Positions 23,801 through 33,936 of a stretch of DNA of 64,000 nt are shown piece after piece (the first letter of the stretch is position 1; every line of letters starts with the position of its first letter). The position numbers and the translations under genes are program-made. The notes beneath the pieces were generated by a model that was not told where the DNA came from, did no database searches, and worked only from the letters and a program-made list of their open reading frames with translations. This DNA comes from Allomyces macrogynus ATCC 38327 (Eukaryota; Blastocladiomycota; Blastocladiomycetes; Blastocladiales; Blastocladiaceae). The DNA lies in the NCBI GenBank assembly GCA_000151295.1, contig GG745330.1, positions 1,251,438-1,315,437 of the forward strand, in the 5' to 3' direction.

Positions 23801-25109
23801 CCCCGGCGCACCCACTGCCTCTGGACTCGGCTGTCCCGTCCCGCACCCGTCCTACCATACCGCGCAAGTGCGCAGTTTGCCCATGGCCCGGCTCGATCCG
23901 TCGATGCTGCTCGGGTTTGTCCTGACATCCCGCGCCGACCTGGACGACTTTGTCGACCGCGTATCCGCGTGGACCGCGCACGGCGGCGGCGAGAACCACG
24001 CGGCGATGCCACTGTTCTCCGTCGTCGAAGAGTGCGCGTGGCCCGCGACCCCCGACGAGGACGACCCGAGGCTGCGCGACTTGATGGACGCGGGGATCGG
24101 CGACGACGACGATCTCGCCGCGTCGGTCACTGCTGAAAGCAAGGACGAGGCACGGCCGTGGTGGACGACCAAGTCGGCCGCGGGCGGGCCGTCGCCGCCG
24201 ACTCCCACGCAGAGCCCGCCCGCTCCGGCGCCTGTACCGGTGCCCGCGCCCGCGCCGTTGCCGGGACCGGACCCAAACGACCTCGTGCTCGGGTCGACGC
24301 CCGACCAGGCGTCGCAGTCGTTGGCCGACGGGTGGATGGACGCGGCCGCGTCGATGATGGTGGCTGAGCGTGCAGCGCGCACGCCGCCAAGGTACCCGGC
24401 CGCACATGCCGCGGCAGCGGCAAGTATGTCTGACCGCACGGGCACGTTCTCACCGTGGGCCACGATCCACATGGAACCGCGGTCCGCTGCCGTCGCAGCC
24501 GCCGCCGCCGCCGCCGCCGCCGCCAATGCCCGCGCGTTCGCGATGCCGCCGGCACTCGCGCCCGCATCCGCGGGCTCGTCGCCGACGTCGACGTCGAATG
24601 GGATCGCGCTCCCGGCACCACCATCTGCGCTGTCACAGGTCAACGGCGGCGCTGCGCACTCGCCGTCGCCCGTGGCCATGGCAGCTGCCGCACGCGTGCG
24701 TGATCGGACCATTTCGGACGCAAGTCTCGTGAGCTCGCCGAGCGCCGGGACACTCAGTGTGCGGTCGGTCGCGGGCAGTTTCACGGGGACACCGCCGATG
24801 CCGCCGTCGGTGCACGGTGGGGCACCAAGGTTTGGGAGTCCGGGTGGGCTCGTCATGGCCGGCGTGGGTGGAGGGAGTTCCAGAGACGGCGGAAGCAGTG
24901 ACGACGATGACGAAGATGAGAATGGGCATGCGGCGCGCGCGAGTAAATCGGGCCCAGGCGCGGATGCCGATGATGAAGAGGATGAAGAGGAGGTGCGTGG
25001 GCCGCGACCGGGCCTGCCGTCGGCGACAGTGGGCGCAGTGCGTGGCCCGGTGGACGCGTTTGGCGCGGATGAGAGCTTTGGGATTCTGCACGGGTGGGAC
25101 GAGGATTGA
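20856..25109 (+). CDS. ATG4: ATG4-family autophagy cysteine protease, greatly expanded
   Basis: Five exons, 20856-21018, 21141-21730, 21802-22538, 22606-23449 and 23523-25109, encode 1,306 aa; ATG4 proteins are usually about 400-500 aa. The ATG4 core appears in order. GQLVLLGE lies near residue 45, then WFTYRTGLEGDIKSDTSWGC with catalytic Cys498. RTGQMLLARALL and AQSIYLGERLGSW follow, then LVLLVPVRLG, SLYFPGVW and LYLDPHYPQP with D851 and H853. The last core block is LDPSMLLGFVL and LFSVVEE. ATG4 processes Atg8 at its C-terminal glycine and later delipidates it. Long P/S/T/A-rich and acidic insertions sit between residue 53 and the catalytic Cys, and a tail of about 380 residues follows the protease. 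The protein ends ADESFGILHGWDED, an acidic F-x-x-L motif like the C-terminal LIR of ATG4B. All introns keep phase. Confidence 0.93.
24493..24525 (+). repeat. GCC-type trinucleotide run coding polyalanine in ATG4 tail
   Basis: A near-perfect (GCC)n run in the last ATG4 exon codes about ten alanines. It is a likely site of length polymorphism. Confidence 0.8.
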
Positions 25110-25673
25110 TTGGTTGTTGAAGCAGCAGGGGGTGTGATGGGGCGTGTAGGTACGCGTCGCGCTGCCCGAGGGCGTGTGGTTCAGTTATTTTCTCGATGTT
25201 GGAAAAGCCATCTATCCGTTTTCTACTGTTTTGGGCTCTGGTCAGCGCACGTTCGGCGAGGGCGCTGTTGTCGTCTTGGTTGCCACCGTCTTGGTTGCCG
25301 CCGTTGTCGTTGCCGCCGTCGTCGTTGTCGGGAGTGTTGATTGCGTTGGCGTGATGCCGAGGGGGATCAGCGGGGACGCGTGGCGGATGGGTGTGGCAGG
25401 AAGGTCATGCGGCAGCCCCGGCACGTGCACACGTGCCGCGGCGGCCGAAGCCTGAAATCAAGCCCAATGAACAACACAGAAAATACAGGAAAGAAAACAA
25501 GCGGCAAACATGGGCAAGTCAGGCAAATGGACCGTGGGCGAGCACGGGCAAACACCCACCCTCGGAGCTCACACGCGCCTTCCCGATGCTCGTCCCCGTG
25601 CTGCCGCCGCTCTCTCACGTTGGCACACGCGACCGTGTTGCTCCCTCGTCCCCAAGGCGCTTGCTCGACCACG
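25110..25673. other. Intergenic region, ATG4 / Cbf1-like
   Basis: It holds the ATG4 3' end and the promoter of the bHLH gene in the same orientation. Positions 25266-25332 form an imperfect tandem array of GTTGCCGCCGTC-like units. No gene is supported. Confidence 0.5.
25266..25332. repeat. Imperfect tandem array of GTTGCCGCCGTC-type units
   Basis: Repeated TTGGTTGCCNCCGTC and GTTGCCGCCGTCGTC blocks follow each other for about 65 bp in the intergenic region. Simple-repeat expansion is the likely origin. Confidence 0.7.
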
Positions 25674-27288
25674 ATGGCTTCATCCGCCCCTGCCCCCGTA
25701 CTCGCCGCGGCTGACGAGCCCGCCGTCGCCGTGACCGCGCCCGCCGAACCGCCCACCTCGGACCTCGCTGGTCTCCTGCTCGCCAGCAACCCACTCGAGC
25801 CGGCCGCTGCCGTCGCTGCCGCTGTTCCGGCCATCGACGCGGTCCCACAGGCCCCCGTCGACGAACAAGCCGTCGCTGCCGTCGCGCAAGCGCAAGAGCA
25901 TCAAGACCACCAAGTTGTCCAGCCTGTCGACCAAGCGCAGCCGCATGTGCAGCTCGACCCGACCCAGCAACAACAACTCGATGCCGCTGCCGCCGCTGCT
26001 GCTGCCGCCGCGCACGTCGGGATCCCGCTCGGTGTCGCGCCGGCGTTGACCCCGTCGGTCGCCGATGCCCTGCGTCTAAATGGCGTCCCGACCGACCTCG
26101 ACGCCAACTCGCCGCTCGGGCTCGCCGTGCTTGCCGCGCGCAATGCCGCCTTCCAGCACCAGCAGCAGCAGCAGGCCGAGGCTGCCGCAGCAGCTGCGGC
26201 GGCCATGTCCATGTCGTCGTCGCCGGCGCCTGCCGGTTCCGCTGCGGCTGCGGCTGCGGCTGCCGCCAAGCTCACGCCGGGTACTGACGAGTGGCTCAAG
26301 CAGCGGCGCGAGTCGCACAAGGAGGTGGAGCGCCGGCGGCGTGAAGTGATCAACACGGGGATTGCCGAACTGGCCAAGATCGTGCCGAATTGCTCGGATC
26401 GCAACAAGGGCGGCATCTTGCACCGCGCCGTGCAGTACATTCAGCAGCTCAAGGAGGCCGAACAGCGGAATGCCGAACGCTGGACGCTCGATAAGATGCT
26501 GGCTGATCGTACGTCCTTGCTTCTGTCTCGGATCGCTTTGGACTCATTGTACTCACTTTTGCCCGACACTGCTCCCCTGACCGTCTCAACCAGAGGCCAT
26601 CAACGACCTCACCGGCTACGTCGAGTTCCTCAAGGCCGAAAACGACGCGATGCGCGGCCAAATCACGCAACTCGGCGGCGAGGCTCCCCCACGGACCGCT
26701 CCGCCCGCCCCGTCCGTCCCGCCGTACCACGCGCATGCGGCCATGGCCGCCATGCACCCGGGGTACCACTACTTTGCCCCGCCGCCCGGCCACTGGCCGC
26801 AGGCTGGGTACCCGCTCCAGCACCCTGGCGCGACCCCGACCACCACCGCCGAGGGCCAGCCTGCGCAGCCCGCTGGCCAGCAGGCGCAGCAGCAGCAGGC
26901 GATGCTCGACATGCAGGCGGCCGCGGCAGCGCAGATGCACCAGGCGTTTGCCGAACAGCAGATGCAGCTTGCGCAGATGCACCAGCAGCAGTACGTCGAG
27001 CAGCAGGCGGCGGCTGCGGCCGCGGCGGCTGCGGCAGCGCAGGCACATGCCGAGGCTCACGCGCAGGCGCTCGCGCCCGCCGAGAAGCGCGCGCACCCGG
27101 AAGATGGCGAGGAGCAGGGGGATGAGGCGAGTAAGCGCGCGCGGATCGATGAAGTTGCGAGTAACGGAGACGCGGTGCTTGCGGCGGCTGCGGCTGCGGC
27201 GATGGTGGACGATGCTTCTGCAGCGGCAGCGGCCGCGACTCCGGGCGAGACTGCGGCTGGGGACACCCAGGAAGTGTCGGCGGCGTAA
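25674..27288 (+). CDS. Cbf1-like bHLH transcription factor
   Basis: Exons 25674-26508 and 26594-27288 encode 509 aa. The ATG at 25674 opens an Ala/Pro/Gln-rich N terminus. The bHLH region at about 200-290 starts DEWLKQRRESHKEVERRRR and carries H215, E219 and R223, the H-E-R pattern that reads CACGTG E-boxes. It continues RNKGGILHRAVQYIQQLKEA and then RWTLDKMLAD, which matches Cbf1 rather than USF or MAX. The intron splits the helix that continues as QAINDLTGYVEFLKAEN, so the long second helix is interrupted in the gene but not in the protein. The C-terminal half is Gln/Ala-rich with a KRAR basic patch near 450. In yeasts Cbf1 acts at centromeres and in sulfur-amino-acid gene regulation. That role here is inferred from family only. 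Confidence 0.9.
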
Positions 27289-27771
27289 ATTGCTTTGATT
27301 TGCCTGTGCCTTCGTTTGGCTGTTTGGTCGCGGGATCATGACCTCTTGAATCCTGCGTTGGTTGATTTCGTTTTGTTGCCGGCCGGCTTGGCTTGGTTGC
27401 GCGGGTGCCGGAGTCGACTCTTCGATCATAATTTATTTATTTGCAGCAGTTGGCTCGAATTGCCGCCATCAGTGCTTTGCTCAGCCAAGGCTGACACGGA
27501 ACAGCACGGAAGTTGTGTTGAGCCCAAGCCTTTTGATCCAAAACCAACCCACGAACGTGGACCGTGGACCGACGGTCCAAGTCCAAGCGAACCCTAACGA
27601 ACGCACGACCCAGGAAAAGGAGACGTAGATTATCATTCATAGCCCTGTCACAGCACCCGCCACCCAAAATAAATATCTTACATCGCGCCCGATCCGATCG
27701 TGCCCACCCTCGTCGTATTCACGCGCTCGATCCACGACACCCTCTCAACGACGCGCACGCGCACGCTCAGT
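27289..27771. other. Convergent intergenic region, Cbf1-like / SAMHD1-like
   Basis: This region is richer in A+T than its flanks. It lies between two stop codons, with no gene-like frame. Confidence 0.5.
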
Positions 27772-30200
27772 TCAGTTCTTCCACTCGCGGCGCAACACCT
27801 TGGCCGCCGGTTGCACCGACGGCAGGTTGGCTTCGCGCTCGTCAAACGACCGCCGCTTGAGCTGGCTCGGCGTGACCAGATTCGCCGGGATATTGTGCAG
27901 CCGCGACGGGCTCGCGTCCGACCCGCACTCGGCGAGCAGCGGGTTCACGGCGCGCCGGAACGCGCGCTGCACGGCTTGCGATTTCGCGGGGTCGGTCGTG
28001 TAGACCCGCAGGACCGACTCGCAGTAGGAACGCGGGATCAGGTGCGAGGCTTCGGTGTCCTTGAGGTGCACTTTCGACTTGATATCTGGAGGGTAGAGGG
28101 AAGAGAGAGGTTAGCGTGGGTGCGGGGCGAGTGGGTGGAGAGGTGAGTGGGTGTGCAGGGCGAAGAGGTGGTGGTGGTGGTGAGGGAGGAGTAGGACGCA
28201 CCAAACTTGTTGTAGAACATGATGTTGTCGACGGGGTTCTGCTCGCCCATGCCGTAGTGGATCGTGGAGCTGCAGTCGAGGCGAGCGGGTCAGAACGCGG
28301 CACATCGGAAACACGTCGAAACCAATCGCGGCAAACGCACCAGTCGATGCGAATATCGTCGGGGCGCAAGTTATCGTTGCCGACCGAGTAGCCTGCGACC
28401 TCCTCGGGCGTGAGCCGCTCCTAGACGCAGGAGACGATGGTCACGACTGTCAGGACCAAACAACGCGGCGACCAAACGGAAATATAAACGGCGCGCGTAC
28501 CTTGATGAACTTGCGCACTTTCGGCTCAATGATCACCTCGTCGACAAACTTGTACGTGTCGCGCGTGCGGAGGCGGCGGATCAGGTTGCGCGAGTAGGCG
28601 AGCGCCGGGTCGACGGACGTCTCGATGTCGCGCAAAATGCCGTCCGTAAGGAAGAGGTACTTGGACGGGTCGCCGATGGCGTCGGTAAAGTGCAACGCCG
28701 CATTGGCGTGGACCAACGCATCGGCGACCATGATCTCAATCGCGTTGCAAGTCTGTGCAGGGTGGTGGTGGTGGTTGTGGTCAGTCGCGGAATGTCGGGA
28801 GCAGAAAAATAGCAAGACGCAGCACGTCGAACCTTGTGCGTGTAGATGCGCTTGAAGAGGGAATAACGTGTATGAAACAGTTCATACACGTTAAATCCCT
28901 CCTACAATGCAGTGGAGTGGGCAAAAAAGAACGTAAGCTTTTGTCGAGCGCCCAAGAGCAAGGGAAGATCGTGCGAAAAGGAAGGAAATCAGCGTGCTTT
29001 CGTCGCATAGCAAATCTCGTCGTCGATGACGCGGCACGTCTTCATGAGCCGGTGCGGGTCGTAGCTCGAGAGCAGGCCGACCGACTTGGTGTCGCGCAGC
29101 AGGTAGTCGAACTTGTCGACGTCAACCGAGTTCTTCTTGTTGGCAACGATCTCGTAGAGGAAGCGGTGCTTGCTGTGGGAGGAGAAGGTGGATAACGTCG
29201 GGTCAGTTCACCGGCAAGCATAAATGGCCAGTCGCGCGAGTCTGAGGTCGCGGAAACAGTATACCCGGGCATCGGCGTGCCGTCGATCAGCGAGTTGATG
29301 AGCCGCACTTGGTCGGTGGACAGGTCGATCGCGTTTTCGTTGACGAGCGCGCTGAACATCATTTCGCTCGCCTGCTCGTGGTGCCAGGTCGACCCAGCCG
29401 GCCTATTTCGGTAACAAGCAATTCAGTCCGCCGTGTAAGCGGCCAGGAAAGCGAAAACAACGGGAGACGGACAGCAGGCGTGGCAGGACTGAGTTGTCGA
29501 AAACGTGCGAGAACGGGCCGTGACCTAGTTTTCCGCGACTGGTGAGGGACCGTAACGGGTGGAGAATGTGGAGAAAACGTTGAAGGAGCGTACCGAGGTC
29601 GTGGCACAGGCCCGCGAGGCGCACGGCCTCGATTTCGTCGGCGCGCAGCTCGAGTTCAGGCTGCCGCTGCGCAATTTCGCCAATCATCTTGCCGGCCAGG
29701 TGCGCGACGCCTAGATGGTGGCAAAGAAGAGACACGGCGCGTCAGTTTCGATGTGGCCATGGCGTCTCAAGCAAAAACGAGGAGGAGGGGCGCAGCAACG
29801 GACCAATCGAGTGCTCGAACCGGTTGTGCGACGCGCCGGGGAAGACGAAATACGCCGTGCCGAGCTGCTTTAGCTCCCTAGCGGTTCAGAGCGTGCGCGC
29901 GGGAACGTGAGCGCTACTGGTCGAGACACCCCCGCGCTTGTCAAGGCGTGCAGGCCGTCACGGTCGCGCACGGCCGACTCCCGCCCACGACGCGGTCTGA
30001 TTACGCGAGTGTCGAGGTCTGATAACGCGAGCGTCGAGGTACCGAAGGCGTTGGAACTGAGGCGTGTCGATAATGTCCCACGACAGTTGGTCGAGCTCAA
30101 TCGAATTGTGGACCGGGTCATGGACGAAACGCTGGTTGAACGGCCATGCCGCGGCTTGCTGGTTGCCGATATCGTTGCCGACATCCATGCCCGTGTCCAT
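27772..30200 (-). CDS. SAMHD1-like HD-domain dNTP triphosphohydrolase
   Basis: Eleven exons: 30200-30043, 29877-29804, 29710-29594, 29524-29473, 29402-29265, 29172-28998, 28901-28833, 28752-28501, 28420-28341, 28269-28202, 28085-27772. They encode 498 aa. The blocks align with SAMHD1 in order: [25 protein letters not shown] (H75), [15 protein letters not shown] (H114, D115), [10 protein letters not shown], then [20 protein letters not shown] with the fourth metal-binding Asp. [15 protein letters not shown] and [17 protein letters not shown] follow. SAMHD1 hydrolyses dNTPs to nucleosides and triphosphate. No N-terminal SAM domain is present, so this is the HD core plus the C-terminal region. 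An ATG at 30347 in the same frame would add 49 low-complexity residues. The intron at 28997-28902 seems to start GC rather than GT. Confidence 0.93.
28864..28893. repeat. 13-bp perfect inverted repeat inside an exon
   Basis: The arm at 28864-28876 (TAACGTGTATGAA) is exactly complementary to 28881-28893 with a 4-nt loop. It lies in exon 7 of the SAMHD1-like gene and codes the conserved VYELFHTR block. Confidence 0.85.
29994..30037. repeat. 22-bp tandem duplication at a splice donor
   Basis: Two adjacent 22-bp units (29994-30015 and 30016-30037) differ at two or three positions. They lie in the first intron of the SAMHD1-like gene, beside its donor. Confidence 0.8.
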
Positions 30201-30506
30201 GATGCTGAATTTTGCTCGAAGTTGCTGGAAGTTGCTGGTGGTCCAGAGCCGTTGGACGTGGCGGCAGGGATGTGGGGGTGGGACGTGGCGGAGGCTGTTG
30301 CGCGTGTGGGCGGACTGGAGTTGCTGACTTGCACCATCTTGGCGCATGTCTCATGGCGCCAGCCCTTGGATCGCTCTGATTGTCCAGTCCACCTCTCGGC
30401 CACCTCTGATAGCACCGTGATGCGGGTGCGGGATGGCCAATACAAGCATGCTACATAACGGGGTTCATTTGCGACACCAGCAGACAATGCTGATGCGCGT
30501 CCTCGA
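30201..30506. other. Spacer, Cce1-like 3' end / SAMHD1-like 5' end
   Basis: Both flanking genes run leftward. If the SAMHD1-like protein starts at 30347, about half of this is coding; the frame from 30347 to 30200 is open. Confidence 0.45.
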
Positions 30507-31602
30507 CTACCCGAGCTCGGCCATCGCCTGCTGCCAAGTAGACGGCGCTGCTGCTGCATCGGCGGCCATTATCCCATGCAGCCGAGCGAGATGTACCGAG
30601 TTGGCCGTCCAGTCAGCGACCGCGAGTGCTTGCAGCAGGGCGTCGGCAAGGTCATCCTTCTTCTTTTCCAAGTGGAACTGGCGCACGAGCGCGCTCGGGA
30701 TCTTGAGCGACCGTGCGCCATCGGCATTGGCGGTGAGCGCCGACGGGCTGTCCACCTCCTCGATGAACCGCGACGCAAGCAGCGCCTTAGTCAAGTTGGT
30801 CGCCGTGCGCTTCTTTTTGTTGCCGCCGTGTTCAAACCACTTGCTCACTGCGCCGGGTGGCAGCGACGTGAGCACCGGCCAAGTGGTTCCCGCGGCGAGT
30901 CGCGCGGGCTGGGTGAGCGACGACCAGAGCATGCCTCTACCAATCCGCGACCGAGTGAGCAAATGAAAGTTGGGTGGAGAGCGTGCGCGTGAACGTACTC
31001 GACCATATTCACCATGAACACGGAGAAACTAGCCTTGCCCACACCGACCATGCGCTGCCGCTCAATCACGTACTGGGCCGGGCCGTCTGTGGCCGCTGCA
31101 CCCGCCGCGACCGGACGCGTTGTCGCGCCAGCCGTACCGCCCGTGCTGTTACTCTCGGCATCAATCTTTGCGACGAGTTCGTGCACGCTGACCGCAAATA
31201 CGCGCGGGTCGTAAACGCGCTCCGTGGCCGCCTCGTCAGCAGCGTCGTCGGCTGCAGGCACCAGCGTGACGCGCTGCCAAGCGCGCAGTTCCGACCCGTG
31301 CAAGTAAGCCCAGGCCAGGTTGCGGAAACCTACGTCAATTGAGATAATGCGCGGCACGGTTCCGCGCTGCGCCGTGGCGTGCAGGTGCGCTGTCAACTTG
31401 GCAGCAATCTCGGCCTTGCGCGTCGGCAACCCGACCACGCCGGCGCTCTTGCAAAGATGCTTGAGGGCGGGCACGGTCAGACGCGTGAGGCTTACATGGG
31501 CAAAATGGAACGGGAGCGAGGATGAGCGGAGCGTCGCATCGTCGGGTCGGTCCGGTTTTTGGCTGGATCGCGCTGCTCGGACCTTGTTGGAATCGATGTC
31601 AT
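30507..31602 (-). CDS. Cce1/Ydc2-type mitochondrial Holliday junction resolvase
   Basis: The secure exons are 31490-30999 and 30936-30507, joined by a 62-bp intron (GTACGT) that restores FMVNMVEGMLWSSL. The protein starts with a SAP-like segment (LTVPALKHLCKSAGVVGLP). An RNase H-like fold follows with ISIDVGFRNLAWAYL, YVIERQRMVGVGKASF and KKDDLADALLQAL, which together supply the acidic active-site residues. Cce1/Ydc2 cleaves four-way junctions and aids mitochondrial DNA segregation in fungi. The 5' end is unsettled. The frame has no ATG before the SAP segment. A short exon 31602-31583 (ATG, 20 nt) joined across 31582-31491 gives 313 aa in phase, but its acceptor is AAG and no CTGAC is seen. 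A TTG at 31636 would be the alternative. Confidence 0.88.
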
Positions 31603-32103
31603 CCTTGGAGCAAAACGCGGTGGCGAATCTGGTCAAGTTTGATCGAGAGCTTGATATCCCAAGTGCGGGAAGTAGCGCGATCTCTGCTCAACTTTTGCAC
31701 CGTCCACGAACGCGCGCGGCCGCCGACTGGCCAACACGAGCGCGACAATTATATGTCTGACTTTGTTGAGCCTGCAGCCTCCCGGAGACATCGTGCAAAA
31801 CCGTTGCTCCCCAGGAGGTTCAAGGGGTGCAAAAAGGTCACTTCGCGCCATCTTTCATTTCCCTTTCAACTTCCGAACAACCAGCGCGGGAAATAGCGGC
31901 CATGATGAGGTGGAGAATCGAGAAGGCTTTTTGGACTACGCGATGCAGCGACAAATGTCGCTCTGGTCGCTTTGTTCCCTGAGCTGGGTACATCAACGTC
32001 CAAATGCTGCTACAGGACACGCTCCAGCGCACTCCAGTTCAAGTCGCATCTTTCAAAATCGCGAGGCGCCCAAAGAACGCAAACAACAATGTATCTCTAT
32101 AAT
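31603..32103. other. Spacer, MGST3-like 3' end / Cce1-like 5' end
   Basis: About 500 bp of lower G+C between two leftward genes. It should contain the resolvase promoter; no gene is seen. Confidence 0.5.
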
Positions 32104-32639
32104 TTACAGGTAACCGAGCAATTTGACCGCGCCGTGCGTCGCGATCCCAATCATCCCAAAGAACGCCGGCCAAAAGATGACCGACCCGCGTAGGCGCGCG
32201 TCCGGACCTTGGTTGATGTAACCGCGAATGAACACTTCGCGGCCAAGAATGTAGACCGCCGTCAACCCGGCCGTCCACGTCGGGTTGAAGATGCCCGAGC
32301 AGAAAATGGCCGTGTTGACCGTTGCCATTTGCTCGAGGTAGTTTTGGTGCACGCGCTGCGCCGAGTTGAACTCGTGCCACTGAGCGTCCGTGAGCTTGGT
32401 CGTGTACCGGCCGGAACCCATGTCGGGGTAGGCGATCCCGTACTTCTTGCGCAAGGCCATGACGAAGCGCGACGAGGACGTGTAGTGGAGGTTGAAGGCT
32501 AGGAGACGCAAGGATCAATATTGCCAGTCAGACGCTTGTGCATTGTGCAAGATTTGCTACTGAAGGTGCGCGGATTCATCATACCGAGAAGCGACAGCAC
32601 AACATATCCAAATTCCGAGGACAAAGTAACGGCGGACAT
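32104..32639 (-). CDS. MAPEG-family membrane protein, MGST3-like
   Basis: Exons 32639-32585 and 32498-32104 encode 149 aa, the size of human MGST3 (152). The protein starts MSAVTLSSEFGYVVLSLLA. After the splice come ALRKKYGIAYPDM and FNSAQRVHQNYLEQM, which match the ARKKYKVEYP and FNCIQRAHQNTLE signatures of MGST3. Four hydrophobic stretches follow the usual MAPEG topology, with IFCSGIFNPTWTAGLTAVYI and VIFWPAFFGMIGIA as later segments. MGST3-type enzymes have glutathione transferase and peroxidase activity and can make leukotriene C4 in animals; the substrate here is unknown. The donor GTATGA is one of few that depart from the local consensus. Confidence 0.9.
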
Positions 32640-33936
32640 GGTGGATGGTTGGTTGATGCGTGGTTGATCAGGTGCGGGGACGAGGTCCAAGACGCGTCGC
32701 GTTGGCTGGTATTGGACTGCTTGCGGTACAATGGTTCGATGGAAAACAAACGCTCCGCGGCTGCCATGGCTTTTATTCGCGCTTGCCCGCTAGCCGGGTG
32801 TGGCCTCTTGATCCACGGGAAGCAACACGAGCCAGCGCACAAGTCGACGTAACGGAACAATGTGCGTCGTTCAACTCAAGCATGCTCAGGCGGCGGCGCG
32901 TTGTGTCAGCGGAGTGCGCGCACCCAGCATTTGGAGTGTGGACGCGTGCTGACTGAGCTGACTGAGAGGATGAGTGAAGCAAAAGCAGGGACACGATGCG
33001 CGAGGCGTGGCCATGCATGAGCAGATTTAGATAAGCAAAGTCAATGCGTTCTGAAGCGCGGGTGCGGAGCAGAAATACAAATGTATAAAAAGTCGGCTTG
33101 CTGGCCGATACTCCATCGCGAGACCTTCCTGCTCATCACGCACGGTGTGAAAGAAAGCGGCCAACGGTCCGGTGAACAAAAACACGCCGGGACACGGCAG
33201 GCAGCAAGAGGACGCGGAGGCATAAAACCTGCTGGCAACATGGTTGCGATATGATCGCGAGCGTTAGCGAGACCGCGAGCGTTCTGTCTTGCACCAAGTC
33301 GAACCGAAGCACCGCGTTGGCACCCGCGCAGTGCCCGAGCAACGATCATGTCAATGGGACAACAGAGCGTCTTTAATTTCCCTGCGGTCAGCGCTCAGAT
33401 GCCACTTTTGCAAGCCGCTGAGCACAACATATCCTGGCTGGGAACGCGTTGGGTCGACGGGCCAGTACTCTGGTACCAGATAAGGATCGCCGACAGCAAC
33501 TCGACTCGGCGCGGCCACGTGAGAATGATGAGTCGCGTCGCCTTGTGGTCGTCGTTGGTTCATGTCCGCGGCGCTGCCGGTGCAACAGTTGCAGCTTCTC
33601 CGAGCTGTTCCAGGTGCTCGATGGCCGGTGGATGGGCCGACCGGCGTGGACGGCGTTGCGTTGCAGCAGGTGGTGGGCGACCGTGTGCACGCTGGCAGCG
33701 GCGGCGCTAATATCGTCGACGACAGATCTTACTTTGCTGGGGGCGAGCTCGCCAACGACATGGTGGTTTGCGGTGGGTTTCGGTCACGTTGCAGGGCGAT
33801 AGAAAACACTTCGCCCCGCCACTAACTGCGAAGGGCAGCAGCAAGAACAAGAAGCGGGCCGCTCACCTCATCTTCAAAACCAACCACCAGTTTCGACCCT
33901 TTCTCTTCAACGACCGACCCAACCACCACGACGATC
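32640..33936. other. Divergent intergenic region, MGST3-like / GlnRS
   Basis: At 1.3 kb this is the largest gap. Open frames at 33348-33710 and 33562-33825 exist, but no splice arrangement gives a recognisable protein. Around 33080 there is an ATGTATAAAAAG stretch that could serve as a TATA-like element. It is otherwise featureless to me. Confidence 0.5.

Noticed and set aside
29870..30559. Overlapping minus-strand frame starting MVQVSNSSPP as the SAMHD1-like N terminus
   Set aside because: It is one base out of frame with the conserved [12 protein letters not shown] block, and no intron reconciles the two.
33348..33825. Frames between MGST3-like and GlnRS genes (MSMG... and MSAAL...)
   Set aside because: They looked weakly protein-like, but no donor or acceptor joins them and nothing is recognisable.
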